Notes under the pieces: generated by a model
The model's database searches: none
Seen by the model: only the letters and a program-made list of their open reading frames with translations
Told to the model about the DNA's origin: nothing
Program-made: the position numbers and the translations under genes
In this document: positions 8,427 through 16,701 of the stretch, one piece after another
How positions within the stretch are numbered: the first letter of the stretch is position 1
Layout: each line of letters begins with the position of its first letter
DNA from: an uncultured Lachnospiraceae bacterium
Lineage (GTDB): Bacteria; Bacillota; Clostridia; Lachnospirales; Lachnospiraceae
Assembly (NCBI GenBank): GCA_910583615.1
Contig: CAJTXP010000010.1
Span: forward strand, 49,062 to 113,061
Reading direction: 5' to 3'
DNA length: 64,000 nucleotides

Positions 8427-9956
8427 TCATACCTCCTGCTGTTCCTTGTATTCCTTCATCAGCGCCTTTCGGTCGATCTTCCCGTTTTTCGTGATCGGCA
8501 TGGTCTCCACCTTCCGGAATATATTGGGAATCATAAACCTCGGAAGCTTTTCTGTCAACTGTCTTATGATCTCTTTTGCGTCCGGCTCCCCCACATAAAA
8601 ACCGATGATCTTCGTATTCGGCTCATCATAGATGCAGCAGACCCGGGAAATCCCCTCCACCGCCTGAAAGGCCGTCTCGATCTCTCCCAGCTCGATCCGG
8701 TGTCCCATATGCTTGATCTGAAAATCCTTCCGGGTGACATAATACAGCTCTCCCTGCCCATCATAGCGCCCCAGATCCCCGGTCCGGTAGATCAGTTCCG
8801 GATACCGGTCATTCAGCGGATTCTGTACAAATGCCTGGCCGGTCTTCTCCTCATTTCTGTAATATCCAAGCGCCAGAGCGGTTCCCGCCACGCAGATCTC
8901 TCCCAGCTTCCCCGGTTCCTCCACCAGCCGATCCGATTCGTCCAGCAGAAAGACCCGTTCGTTGGGAAACGCCTCCCCGATGGGAATGGAGTCCTCCTCG
9001 GCAAAGGTCCGTTCCCGGCCGATCACATAATACGTACAGTTGCAGGTAATCTCCGTGGGACCGTACAGGTTTACATAAAGAGCCTCCGGCACATACTGCC
9101 TCCAGTAATTCAGATGCTTGACCGGCATCACCTCTCCGCTGAACATGACCCGGCGGATGCTCCCCGGCACCTTGTACCGGAATCCTTTCAGCATGGAAAT
9201 GATGCACAGCGCCGAAACCGCCCAGGTCAGGCTGGTGACTTTCCTGTCATCCAGGAAATCCAGAAGTTTCTTCGGTACACTGAAAAATTTTTTAGGAATC
9301 ACTTCCAGCGTGGCGCCTGTCTTCAGCGCCGGATAGATGTCCTTTACGGACACGTCAAAATCAAAGGGGGCCTGTCCGCCTATGACATCCTCCCGTTCAA
9401 ACCCGAACAGTTCTGTAAAATATTCCGTAAAATCAATCACAGAGCGGTGGCAGACCACGACGCCTTTCGGCACACCTGTGGAACCCGAGGTAAAGATCGC
9501 ATACAGCGGATCTGTGTCACAGAAACCCTTTCGCCTGGCCGCCAGCCCTTCCTCATCGATCTCATGCTCCAGCAGCTCCTCCGCCAGAAGCACCTCCCCG
9601 TCAAAACCGGACAGATCCAGCTGCTCCGCCAGCGTCCGCGTGGTCACCAGCAGCCGGGCCTCCAGCGTCCCGAGAATCATCTGGATCCGTTCCGCCGGCT
9701 GTTCCGGCTCCACCAACGTATAAAAGCAGCCCGCGCAGACTGCTCCCATAAATACATTCAATGTCCGGGCTTCCTTTTCCATCAGGACCGGCACCGGCTG
9801 ATTCCCTGCAAGCTTCGGAAGCAGGGCGCTGCCGATCCTTTTGGCGTTTTCCAGCACCTGCCCGTAAGTATAACTGTTTTCCAGGTCTTCAAAGGCTGCC
9901 TTTTCGGGGCAGGACCGCGCGCTTGTCTCCAGATATTCCAGAATATTCCGAACCAT
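8427..9956 (-). CDS. Amino-acid adenylation (AMP-forming) enzyme, DltA/NRPS A-domain-like
   Basis: 509 aa, stand-alone A-domain. Cores seen: A3 FTSGSTGVPKG (155-165), A4 FDVSV with D201 at the position of GrsA Asp235 that holds the alpha-amino group, A5 NLYGPTE (296-302), A7 YRTGDLG (390-396), A10 NGKIDRKAL with lysine K493. The FSGEVMP stretch resembles DltA, but Ser273 stands where DltA has the Cys linked to D-Ala choice. It would activate an amino acid with ATP and load it on the carrier protein at 7000-7230. There is no fused carrier or condensation domain. Start ATG 9956 has AAGGAGA. The operon position is between the acyltransferase and the decarboxylase. Confidence 0.87.
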   Translation of the reverse strand: MVRNILEYLETSARSCPEKAAFEDLENSYTYGQVLENAKRIGSALLPKLAGNQPVPVLMEKEARTLNVFMGAVCAGCFYTLVEPEQPAERIQMILGTLEARLLVTTRTLAEQLDLSGFDGEVLLAEELLEHEIDEEGLAARRKGFCDTDPLYAIFTSGSTGVPKGVVVCHRSVIDFTEYFTELFGFEREDVIGGQAPFDFDVSVKDIYPALKTGATLEVIPKKFFSVPKKLLDFLDDRKVTSLTWAVSALCIISMLKGFRYKVPGSIRRVMFSGEVMPVKHLNYWRQYVPEALYVNLYGPTEITCNCTYYVIGRERTFAEEDSIPIGEAFPNERVFLLDESDRLVEEPGKLGEICVAGTALALGYYRNEEKTGQAFVQNPLNDRYPELIYRTGDLGRYDGQGELYYVTRKDFQIKHMGHRIELGEIETAFQAVEGISRVCCIYDEPNTKIIGFYVGEPDAKEIIRQLTEKLPRFMIPNIFRKVETMPITKNGKIDRKALMKEYKEQQEV

Positions 9957-9990
9957 GAATGTCTCCTTTTCCTCTTTTCCTGCGGTTTCT

Positions 9991-10899
9991 CTATGACTTT
10001 CTGCTTTCCAGCACTTTCCTCGCGGGATTGCCGAACTGCTTCTCTCCCTCCGGCACGTCTCTGATCGCCACCGCTCCAAGGCCCAGATACGCTCCGTCTC
10101 CCACGCAGACCCGGTTTGTTGTCACGGCCATGGGAGCCACATACGTATGTACTCCCACCCGGCAGTGTCCGGAGATGCTGGCCTTCCCGCTGATGAGCGT
10201 CTCTTCGCCGATTCTGCAGTTATGCCCCACATCGCCCACCATGCCGATCATGGACCCTTTTCCCAGTACCGTGGTCCTGGTATCTCCCGCCGCCAGCACC
10301 GCTCCCGCCAGAAGAAGGCAGCCGTCCTCTATGACGGTTCCCGCCAGATGCGGCAGTGTCCGGCACGCGCCGCTTTCCGGACGGTAGATATCCGCGTCCT
10401 CCGTCCCGATGACGCAGTGCTCCTTGATGATGACGTCATTTCCGATGCGGACATGGTCCCTGATGACGGTGCCGGCGCCGATCTCGCACCGGTCTCCGAT
10501 GGCCACATCCCGGCCGATCACGCAGAAGGGCTCGATCCTCACATCCTCACCAAGCTGCAGATCCCGGCTGATATAACTCCCATTTACCAGATCATACTCT
10601 GTATGCGGCAGCTTCTCACAGATGCAGTTCAGTATATCGCCATACCGGTTTTTCGGCGCATCGCTTCTGAGCTGTATACACGAACCGTCCAGATAAAGCT
10701 CCCGGTCCGGCCCCGTAATAAAAATACTGTTCTTTATCCTCGTATATTCTTCTGACAGGTCTCCTTTTACGAATATGACCGAATGCGCTTCCGGATCCTC
10801 CGGATCCGACACGCCGAAGATCCGGAAATCCTCCTGTCCGTACGGTTCAAACTCATCCCCGATCAGTTCGCTGGCCCAAAGATCACATATCTGAAACAT
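9991..10899 (-). CDS. LpxD-like left-handed beta-helix N-acyltransferase
   Basis: 302 aa from the ATG at 10899 (GGGAGAG upstream); a TTG one codon earlier is less likely. Residues 1-95 form a separate N-terminal domain; 110-295 are hexapeptide repeats (LGEDVRIEP, IGDRCEIGAGTVI and others). DVGHNCRIGEE places H226 where LpxD has its catalytic histidine. LpxD enzymes take acyl groups from ACP and put them on the amino group of a UDP-amino sugar. The usual WbpD acetyltransferase of this pathway is much shorter (about 190 aa) and uses acetyl-CoA. The inferred role is transfer of the carrier-bound group to the 3-amino group of UDP-GlcNAc3NA. Confidence 0.8.
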   Translation of the reverse strand: MFQICDLWASELIGDEFEPYGQEDFRIFGVSDPEDPEAHSVIFVKGDLSEEYTRIKNSIFITGPDRELYLDGSCIQLRSDAPKNRYGDILNCICEKLPHTEYDLVNGSYISRDLQLGEDVRIEPFCVIGRDVAIGDRCEIGAGTVIRDHVRIGNDVIIKEHCVIGTEDADIYRPESGACRTLPHLAGTVIEDGCLLLAGAVLAAGDTRTTVLGKGSMIGMVGDVGHNCRIGEETLISGKASISGHCRVGVHTYVAPMAVTTNRVCVGDGAYLGLGAVAIRDVPEGEKQFGNPARKVLESRKS

Positions 10900-11971
10900 C
10901 AAACTCTCCCATCATATCCGTACTCCGGAAATCCTTCAGCGGCAGCCTGACCGGACGTCCTTCCTTCTGGCTTTTATAGACGGCAAGCACCATCTCCAGC
11001 GCATTCCGTCCGGCCAGTGCATCCACATAAGGCTTTCGGTCCTGCTCTATGGCCTCGATCACATCCGCATAGAGGCTGGCGTGCCCGTTTCCGTACACAT
11101 TGCTGGTGGCCTCCTGAAGCCCTTTTCTGCCCTCGTCCGCAGACGTCTCATCCGCAAAATTCCATACGTCAATGTTGTTCGTGGACGTCCCACCAAGCTT
11201 CACGGTTCCGTTTTCCCCGAAAATATACAGCGTCTCCTCCAGATTCCGCGGATACACATTGGTCGTCCCCTCAATGGTCGCCACCGCGCCGTTTCGAAAC
11301 TTCACCACTGCCATACCCACGTCCTCGGCTTCCAGATACGGATGGAACTGCCGGCGTGTCACGCCGTACACCTCGTCCACCTCATCGCCGAACATCCAGC
11401 GCAGCAGATCGATCCCGTGAATGCACTGATTCATAAGCGCCCCGCCGTCCGACGCCCATTTCCCTCTCCAGGGCGCCTGATCGTAATAGCCCTGGTTCCG
11501 GTTCCACCGCACATGGACCGAACCGTGGGACAGCTTCCCAAAACGGCCTGCCTCCAGCGCCTTCCTCGTCTCCTGCACCGCCCGGTTAAACCGGTTCTGA
11601 TGGCAGGCGGACACCTTCACTCCGGTCTCCAGGCTTCTGCGGACGATCTCGTCCGCATCCTCCATACTCATGGCGATGGGCTTCTCGATGATGCAGTTTA
11701 CCCCATGGTCGATGCAGAACAGCGCGATCTCGGCATGGACTCCGCTCTCCGTGGCGATCCCCACCAGCTCCGGCCGCACCTCCTCCACCATCTTCCGGTA
11801 ATCCGTATACCGCGCAATCGAACGGTCGTCCGAAAGCCCGGCGTCTGCCAGAATCTGTTCCATCTGTTCCGGAACCGTATCGCAGACCGCCGCGAATTCC
11901 AGTCCGTTTTCCTTTACCGCCTTCACATGATTTTTCGCAATCCGGCCGCAGCCGATCAGTGCATATCTCAT
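10883..11971 (-). CDS. wbpB: Gfo/Idh/MocA oxidoreductase, WbpB/WlbA-like
   Basis: 362 aa. N-terminal NAD-binding loop GCGRIAKNH, the EKP motif (IIEKPIAMS), and a GGALMNQCIHGIDLLRW active-site stretch as in WbpB/WlbA, which oxidise C3 of UDP-GlcNAcA and recycle NADH with 2-oxoglutarate. It starts immediately after the WbpA stop with no gap and overlaps the acyltransferase start by 17 bp. With WbpA and WbpE it would supply UDP-GlcNAc3NA. Confidence 0.87.
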   Translation of the reverse strand: MRYALIGCGRIAKNHVKAVKENGLEFAAVCDTVPEQMEQILADAGLSDDRSIARYTDYRKMVEEVRPELVGIATESGVHAEIALFCIDHGVNCIIEKPIAMSMEDADEIVRRSLETGVKVSACHQNRFNRAVQETRKALEAGRFGKLSHGSVHVRWNRNQGYYDQAPWRGKWASDGGALMNQCIHGIDLLRWMFGDEVDEVYGVTRRQFHPYLEAEDVGMAVVKFRNGAVATIEGTTNVYPRNLEETLYIFGENGTVKLGGTSTNNIDVWNFADETSADEGRKGLQEATSNVYGNGHASLYADVIEAIEQDRKPYVDALAGRNALEMVLAVYKSQKEGRPVRLPLKDFRSTDMMGEFDVSDM

Positions 11972-13285
11972 TTATAATACCTCGATATTCTCTCTGTTCT
12001 TCAGATTCTTCATCACATTTTTTGTATCAAATACCGCCGCTGCATGCTGCTGTACAAATTCATAATCCACATTGGTATGAGCGGCAGTGACCATGACCAG
12101 ATCAGCGCTTTCCACCAGCTCCTTGTCAAGCTCTGGTTCGCTGCTGCGCATATTTCCCTTATAGCGGTACTGACGCACCCACGGATCAAAGTACACCACC
12201 TCGGCGCCCGTTTTTTCCAGTTCTTCGATCACGCGCAGGGCCGGACTCTCCCGGTAATCGTCGATGTCCTGCTTGTAGGCCACTCCCAGCACCAGCACCC
12301 TGGAGCCGTTCAGCGCTTTCCTGAAACGGTTCAGAATCATCCCGGCGCGCTCCACGCAGTAGGCCGGCATCCGGTCGTTGATCATCATGGAGCTTTCGAT
12401 CATGGACGTGTGAAACCCGTATTCCCTCGCTTTCCAGGACAGATAGTAGGGATCCAGCGGGATACAGTGCCCGCCCAGGCCCGGACCAGGATAGAACGGC
12501 TGGAATCCGTAGGGCTTCGTACTGGCCGCGTCGATTACCTCCCAGATACTGATGCCCATCTCGTTGCAAAGCATGGCAAGCTCGTTGATCAGGCCGATGT
12601 TGATGTTCCGGTACGTATTTTCCAGAATCTTCTCCATCTCCGCTATGGCCGGAGAAGAGACTTCTTTCACATCCCCCTCCAGCACGGCCCGGTACATGGC
12701 CGCGATTACTTCCGTGGCGTCACTGCCGATGCCGCCGACCACCTTGGGCGTATTTTTCGTCTTGTAGATCAGGTTGCCCGGATCCACGCGTTCCGGAGAA
12801 AATCCCAGATAAAAATCCTTCCCGCAGACAAGCCCGGATCCCTTCTCCAGAATCGGTCGCACCAGCTCTTCCGTCGTCCCTGGATAAGTCGTGGACTCCA
12901 GCACCACCATCGTATTTTTCTTCAGATGCTTTGCGATCTCGGCGGTCGAATCCCTGACACAGCTTAAATCCGGCTCCTGATGAATATCCAGCGGCGTCGG
13001 CACGCAGATTGCAATAAAATCCACATCCCTGATGAAAGCAAAATCCGAGGTTGCGGACAAAAGCCCTTCGTCCACCAGCCGCTTCAGATCCCTGTCCACC
13101 ACGTCGCCGATGTAGTTATGCCCCTGATTCACCATCTCCACCTTGGCAGGCTGTTCGTCAAAGCCGATGGTCTTAAATCCCGCCTTCGCCTTCTCCACCG
13201 CCAGCGGCAGGCCCACGTAGCCAAGGCCGATCACGCCTACGGTGATTTCCTTTTTTTCGATCTTGTCCAAGAGTAACTGCTTCAT
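11972..13285 (-). CDS. wbpA: UDP-N-acetylglucosamine 6-dehydrogenase (WbpA family)
   Basis: 437 aa. GxGxxG NAD site in VGVIGLGYVGLPLA, SPERVDPGN, and catalytic cysteine C274 in GPGLGGHCIPLDPYYL. The family oxidises UDP-GlcNAc to UDP-GlcNAcA in two NAD-dependent steps. It overlaps the upstream GT4 stop by 4 bp and abuts the WbpB homologue, giving the pathway order A-B-(acyl cassette)-E. UDP-glucose dehydrogenases share the fold; the neighbours favour UDP-GlcNAc. Confidence 0.92.
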   Translation of the reverse strand: MKQLLLDKIEKKEITVGVIGLGYVGLPLAVEKAKAGFKTIGFDEQPAKVEMVNQGHNYIGDVVDRDLKRLVDEGLLSATSDFAFIRDVDFIAICVPTPLDIHQEPDLSCVRDSTAEIAKHLKKNTMVVLESTTYPGTTEELVRPILEKGSGLVCGKDFYLGFSPERVDPGNLIYKTKNTPKVVGGIGSDATEVIAAMYRAVLEGDVKEVSSPAIAEMEKILENTYRNINIGLINELAMLCNEMGISIWEVIDAASTKPYGFQPFYPGPGLGGHCIPLDPYYLSWKAREYGFHTSMIESSMMINDRMPAYCVERAGMILNRFRKALNGSRVLVLGVAYKQDIDDYRESPALRVIEELEKTGAEVVYFDPWVRQYRYKGNMRSSEPELDKELVESADLVMVTAAHTNVDYEFVQQHAAAVFDTKNVMKNLKNRENIEVL

Positions 13286-14556
13286 GGTCTCTCCTTTTCA
13301 CCTGGTGTGCTTTTTTCCGTACACTTCTTCAATATATCCATATACTTCTTCGCCAGCAATGCATAATTATACGTTTCCCGAATCGTTCTTCTCCCGTTTT
13401 TTCCCATATCACGGCGCTGTTTCTCCGGCATATGATAAATCTTCATCAAAGCCTCCGCATAGGCTTTTGTATCCCCGCACGGCACTACGATACCGCCCGC
13501 CGACTCTCCTACCACATTGACGGAATTACAGGCAAATACGGTCGGATTCCCGGAATAGAGATAATCGTTCAGCTTGTTAAGGCTCAGGCCGAGATCGTTT
13601 AACACCCGGTCGTCCTTTAACGCCGCAATACAGACTTTCGCTTTTGACAGAGCAACCGCCACCTGGCTTTTTTCGATCCGCGGGAAAATCCGTACGTTTT
13701 TCAGCCCCTCCCGTTTCACTTCTGCTTCCAGTTCCGGACGCAGATGCCCGTCGCCTATAAAAGCAAAATTCACTTCTTCCATCCCGTGCTCCTGCATGTA
13801 CGCTGCCACATTCAGCATGTCAAAAAGCCGTTCGGAGTCCACAAAGCTTCCGGTATAGACAGCGCACCAGTGATCCATTAGATACTGATCCAGTTCCTTT
13901 GGCAGCTTCACACTCTCATCCTGCAGGACCCGATCGATCTCTGCCGTGTGATAGCCGTTTGGTATCCAGAAAATCCGTTCCTGATTCACGCAGGGAAACT
14001 GCTCCAGATACTGGCAGCCGAATTCCATGGAAGTCACGATGGCATCCGCTCTGCGGTATGCCCGTCGTTCCAGAAGCGAAAAAAGAAGACAGGCCGGATG
14101 AAACCTGGACCAGCCGTAGATCTCCGTGAACGACAGAGGCCAGAAATCTCTTATTTCACAGATAAACGGAATCTTGTTTTTCTGTGCGATATGCCATGCG
14201 TTTTCCCATACAAACGGGTGAACAGAGGAACCGATCACGGCATCCGGCGCCTGAAATTTCTCATAAAAAACATTCTCATACTTCCGCATCAGACAATAGT
14301 AGCTGATCATATTCAGAATACGCGCAGTCCCGTTGCCGTGATAAGCCGGCGTTGTCCGAAGCCACACATAGGATACCCCTTTTTCCACTTTCCGGATGGT
14401 CACTGTTTTTTCAAAGATATAGGTCTCTGTCTGATGATCAAATGCAGACAGAAACACGACCACCTCCATACCGGAAGCCGCCATTTCCTTCGCCAGTTCA
14501 TAATGCCTGTCACCTTCCAGCCCCGAATGATGGTTCAGTATCCACAGTCTTTTCAT
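13282..14556 (-). CDS. Glycosyltransferase family 4 (WbuB-like)
   Basis: 424 aa. Starts MKRLWILNHHSGLEGDRHYE, contains a CEIRDFWPLS stretch as in WbuB-type GT4 enzymes, an NGYH linker, and the donor-lobe sequence GLSLNKLNDYLYSGNPTVFA. It is a cytoplasmic GT-B enzyme using a nucleotide sugar (often FucNAc or QuiNAc in relatives). ATGA overlap with WbpA. Since pglFEC-like genes lie upstream, it may add the second sugar to the bacillosamine-type first sugar. Confidence 0.85.
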   Translation of the reverse strand: MKRLWILNHHSGLEGDRHYELAKEMAASGMEVVVFLSAFDHQTETYIFEKTVTIRKVEKGVSYVWLRTTPAYHGNGTARILNMISYYCLMRKYENVFYEKFQAPDAVIGSSVHPFVWENAWHIAQKNKIPFICEIRDFWPLSFTEIYGWSRFHPACLLFSLLERRAYRRADAIVTSMEFGCQYLEQFPCVNQERIFWIPNGYHTAEIDRVLQDESVKLPKELDQYLMDHWCAVYTGSFVDSERLFDMLNVAAYMQEHGMEEVNFAFIGDGHLRPELEAEVKREGLKNVRIFPRIEKSQVAVALSKAKVCIAALKDDRVLNDLGLSLNKLNDYLYSGNPTVFACNSVNVVGESAGGIVVPCGDTKAYAEALMKIYHMPEKQRRDMGKNGRRTIRETYNYALLAKKYMDILKKCTEKSTPGEKERP

Positions 14557-14561
14557 TGCGC

Positions 14562-15548
14562 TTAAGCCTCTTCTTCCCGTAACATGATCTCATTATACTT
14601 CATCATTACAATGCCTTCTTTATAATTTCCCGTCTCAGGAGCATTGCACTGCCCTTCCAGATTGCGGACCATGTATTTCATATGATTGACTCCCGCTTCA
14701 TATGCGTGGGGATAGCCGCCTCCAAAGCGGGGATTGACCTCCGATATATAATAGACTCCACTGCAGTCAAATATATCAATATCAATCTGTCCCCGAAATC
14801 CGCTTTCCCTTATAAAACGTTCCACCAGTTCGAAAAGGGCCGGATCTTTAAACGAGATCCCCTTATCCGTCTCTCCTGCGCGCATCACCAGTTTTTTCTT
14901 CGTAAATACAGAGACGGTTTCTCCGCTGATCAGGTCGATATAGCAGTCTGCTCCAATCTCCTGGCCGTTTAAATACTCCTGAATCAGAAGTCCCTCTCCG
15001 TGAGAAAACAAAAACTCCACGGTTTCACGGTCCTCTGCCCGGGTAATGGCAATGCTCGCGCTTCCTCTGACCGGTTTTACAAACACCGGATAATGGATCC
15101 TGCCCGTCTCCACATCCCTGTAAAATTCATTTCGGTCCACATAGCTTCTGGCGCAGGCATACCCATGCTCTTTAAGCCACAGATACATCTGCCACTTGTC
15201 CAGGGTCCGCTCACATAATTCATAAGAAGAGCCGATCACCGTAACGCCGATCCTGCGAAAGCTCTGTTCATGTTCCGCCAGCAGAGACAGTTCCGGGTCA
15301 ATCAGCGAAAAGACTCCCTGAATCTGTTCCTTTCTGCAGATATCCAGAATGATATCGATATATCCCGGTTCCGTGATTCTGGGCACCAGATAAAAAGCAT
15401 CCGCCTCATAAAGGGCCGGCGCATGGGGGCTCATGTCCGTGGCGATCACTCTTCCCCGCCCGGAAAGCTCCCGCTTCATATATTGTACAATTTTATTTCG
15501 AGTCCCACAGCTCAATATCAGAATATTCATGTTTCTGCACATATTCAT
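14562..15548 (-). CDS. ATP-grasp ligase, carbamoyl-phosphate-synthase-like
   Basis: About 328 aa. An N-terminal preATP-grasp domain (ILILSCGTRNKIVQY) and an ATP-grasp domain: YPVFVKPVRGSAS, LLIQEYLNGQEIGADCY, and a metal site with DIDIF and ISEVNPRFGGGYP. The family makes amide or peptide bonds through acyl-phosphates. The chosen start 15548 has GGAG five bases upstream; ATG 15530 and GTG 15554 are alternatives. It overlaps the upstream PLP decarboxylase by 56 bp (38 bp with the shorter start), implying a joint task. BtrJ, which loads glutamate on a carrier protein, is also an ATP-grasp enzyme paired with a PLP decarboxylase. Here the product could be an amino-acid amide on a sugar; substrate unknown. 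Confidence 0.83.
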   Translation of the reverse strand: MNMCRNMNILILSCGTRNKIVQYMKRELSGRGRVIATDMSPHAPALYEADAFYLVPRITEPGYIDIILDICRKEQIQGVFSLIDPELSLLAEHEQSFRRIGVTVIGSSYELCERTLDKWQMYLWLKEHGYACARSYVDRNEFYRDVETGRIHYPVFVKPVRGSASIAITRAEDRETVEFLFSHGEGLLIQEYLNGQEIGADCYIDLISGETVSVFTKKKLVMRAGETDKGISFKDPALFELVERFIRESGFRGQIDIDIFDCSGVYYISEVNPRFGGGYPHAYEAGVNHMKYMVRNLEGQCNAPETGNYKEGIVMMKYNEIMLREEEA

Positions 15549-16701
15549 CCACACTCCATTTCTGGCGTACGCAGGTAATCTCCCCCTGATCCTCTACATA
15601 GACTGCCGGAAAATACCCGATGAACAGCGGAGACAGGCACATGGTATATGCGCCGACCTTCTCATAGACGATCCGGTCTCCTTCCCTAAGCGCCGGAGCA
15701 TCTCTCAGTTCAAACAGCCGGTCATTCTCCATGCAGGTAAATCCACAGATCACCTGCTTTTTAAGCATTTCTTCGTTTTCCGTCCGGTTTACAGGCTCTA
15801 TATGATAAAAATAGCTTTTCTTTGTCATCAACGGATCCACATGGATTCTGCTTCCATCCGTCGTCACAAAATAATTTCTGCTGGTCTCTTTGACATCCGT
15901 AACAGACGTTGCATATTCGACCGGAGGACAGATCAGGGATGTCCCCGGCTCCAGAATCAGAGCAGTCCTGTCCGGGTCGTACGCTTCCCGAAGTATCTCT
16001 GTCATCACCCGCAGGTAATCCTCATACTGCGGCCTGTCGGGAAGACCTCCAAAATATCCGCCTCCCACGTCAATATACGCAAACTCTGTCTGAAGCTCTC
16101 GTTTGATCCGGCACGCCGTCCGGGCAATTGCCTCATAGATCTTAAGGCTTCTGGTCTTCGAACTGCAATGGAGATGGATCCCCACAATCTGTGCTTCCGG
16201 AATCTCCTGCAGGCTCTCCATACTCTTTTTGAAACTTCCGTTTTCATAATTAAATCCGAACCGGCCTCCTTCTTCGCCGCCGGAAGCCTCGCCGGGACAC
16301 ATCCCCTCCAGGTCGAAATTCACGCGGATCCCGATTCTCACCGGCCTGCCCGGCTGTGACCCGCACAGTTTCCGGAGCCATCGAATCTCCCTGTCTGCAT
16401 CAATATTTACAATCTGACCTTTTCGGCAGGCTCTCTCAAAACTGTCCCGTCCTTTTACCGGACCGTTATATATGATGTTTTCATATCCCATATATTCCGC
16501 CAGCCCGTACTCGTCTTCGGAAACCACTTCTGCGTAGCATCCATGCTTTTTCATATACCCGAGCACCCACGGGAGGGAATTCGTCTTGAACGAATAGCCA
16601 ATCACTGTATTGGGCCAGTACTTTGCTGCTGCAAGCTTCAGTTTTTCCATTCCCTCATCCAGCATTTCTTTGTGAATCAGATAATACGGCGTTTTCATCA
16701 T
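15493..16701 (-). CDS. Second fold-type III PLP decarboxylase
   Basis: 402 aa. PLP lysine K39 in GYSFKTN, HLHCSSK, glycine loop VGGGYFGG (212-219), EPGTSL (251-256), C323-x3-D327 (CMEND) and GAYTMCLSPLFIGYFP near the end. This is the alanine racemase/LysA fold with decarboxylase C-terminal features. It is clearly different from the decarboxylase at 7247-8422 and sits in another sub-operon. Its start overlaps the PglC homologue by 4 bp and its end overlaps an ATP-grasp gene, so it probably makes or modifies the amine that the ligase uses. Substrate not recognisable; racemase activity is less likely. Confidence 0.82.
   Translation of the reverse strand: MMKTPYYLIHKEMLDEGMEKLKLAAAKYWPNTVIGYSFKTNSLPWVLGYMKKHGCYAEVVSEDEYGLAEYMGYENIIYNGPVKGRDSFERACRKGQIVNIDADREIRWLRKLCGSQPGRPVRIGIRVNFDLEGMCPGEASGGEEGGRFGFNYENGSFKKSMESLQEIPEAQIVGIHLHCSSKTRSLKIYEAIARTACRIKRELQTEFAYIDVGGGYFGGLPDRPQYEDYLRVMTEILREAYDPDRTALILEPGTSLICPPVEYATSVTDVKETSRNYFVTTDGSRIHVDPLMTKKSYFYHIEPVNRTENEEMLKKQVICGFTCMENDRLFELRDAPALREGDRIVYEKVGAYTMCLSPLFIGYFPAVYVEDQGEITCVRQKWSVDEYVQKHEYSDIELWDSK

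Noticed and set aside
3659..10064. Long plus-strand frames opposite the WecB, GT4, decarboxylase and adenylation genes
   Set aside because: GC-rich coding DNA often leaves antisense frames open. The minus-strand products match known families over full length, the plus-strand ones match nothing and lack start signals.
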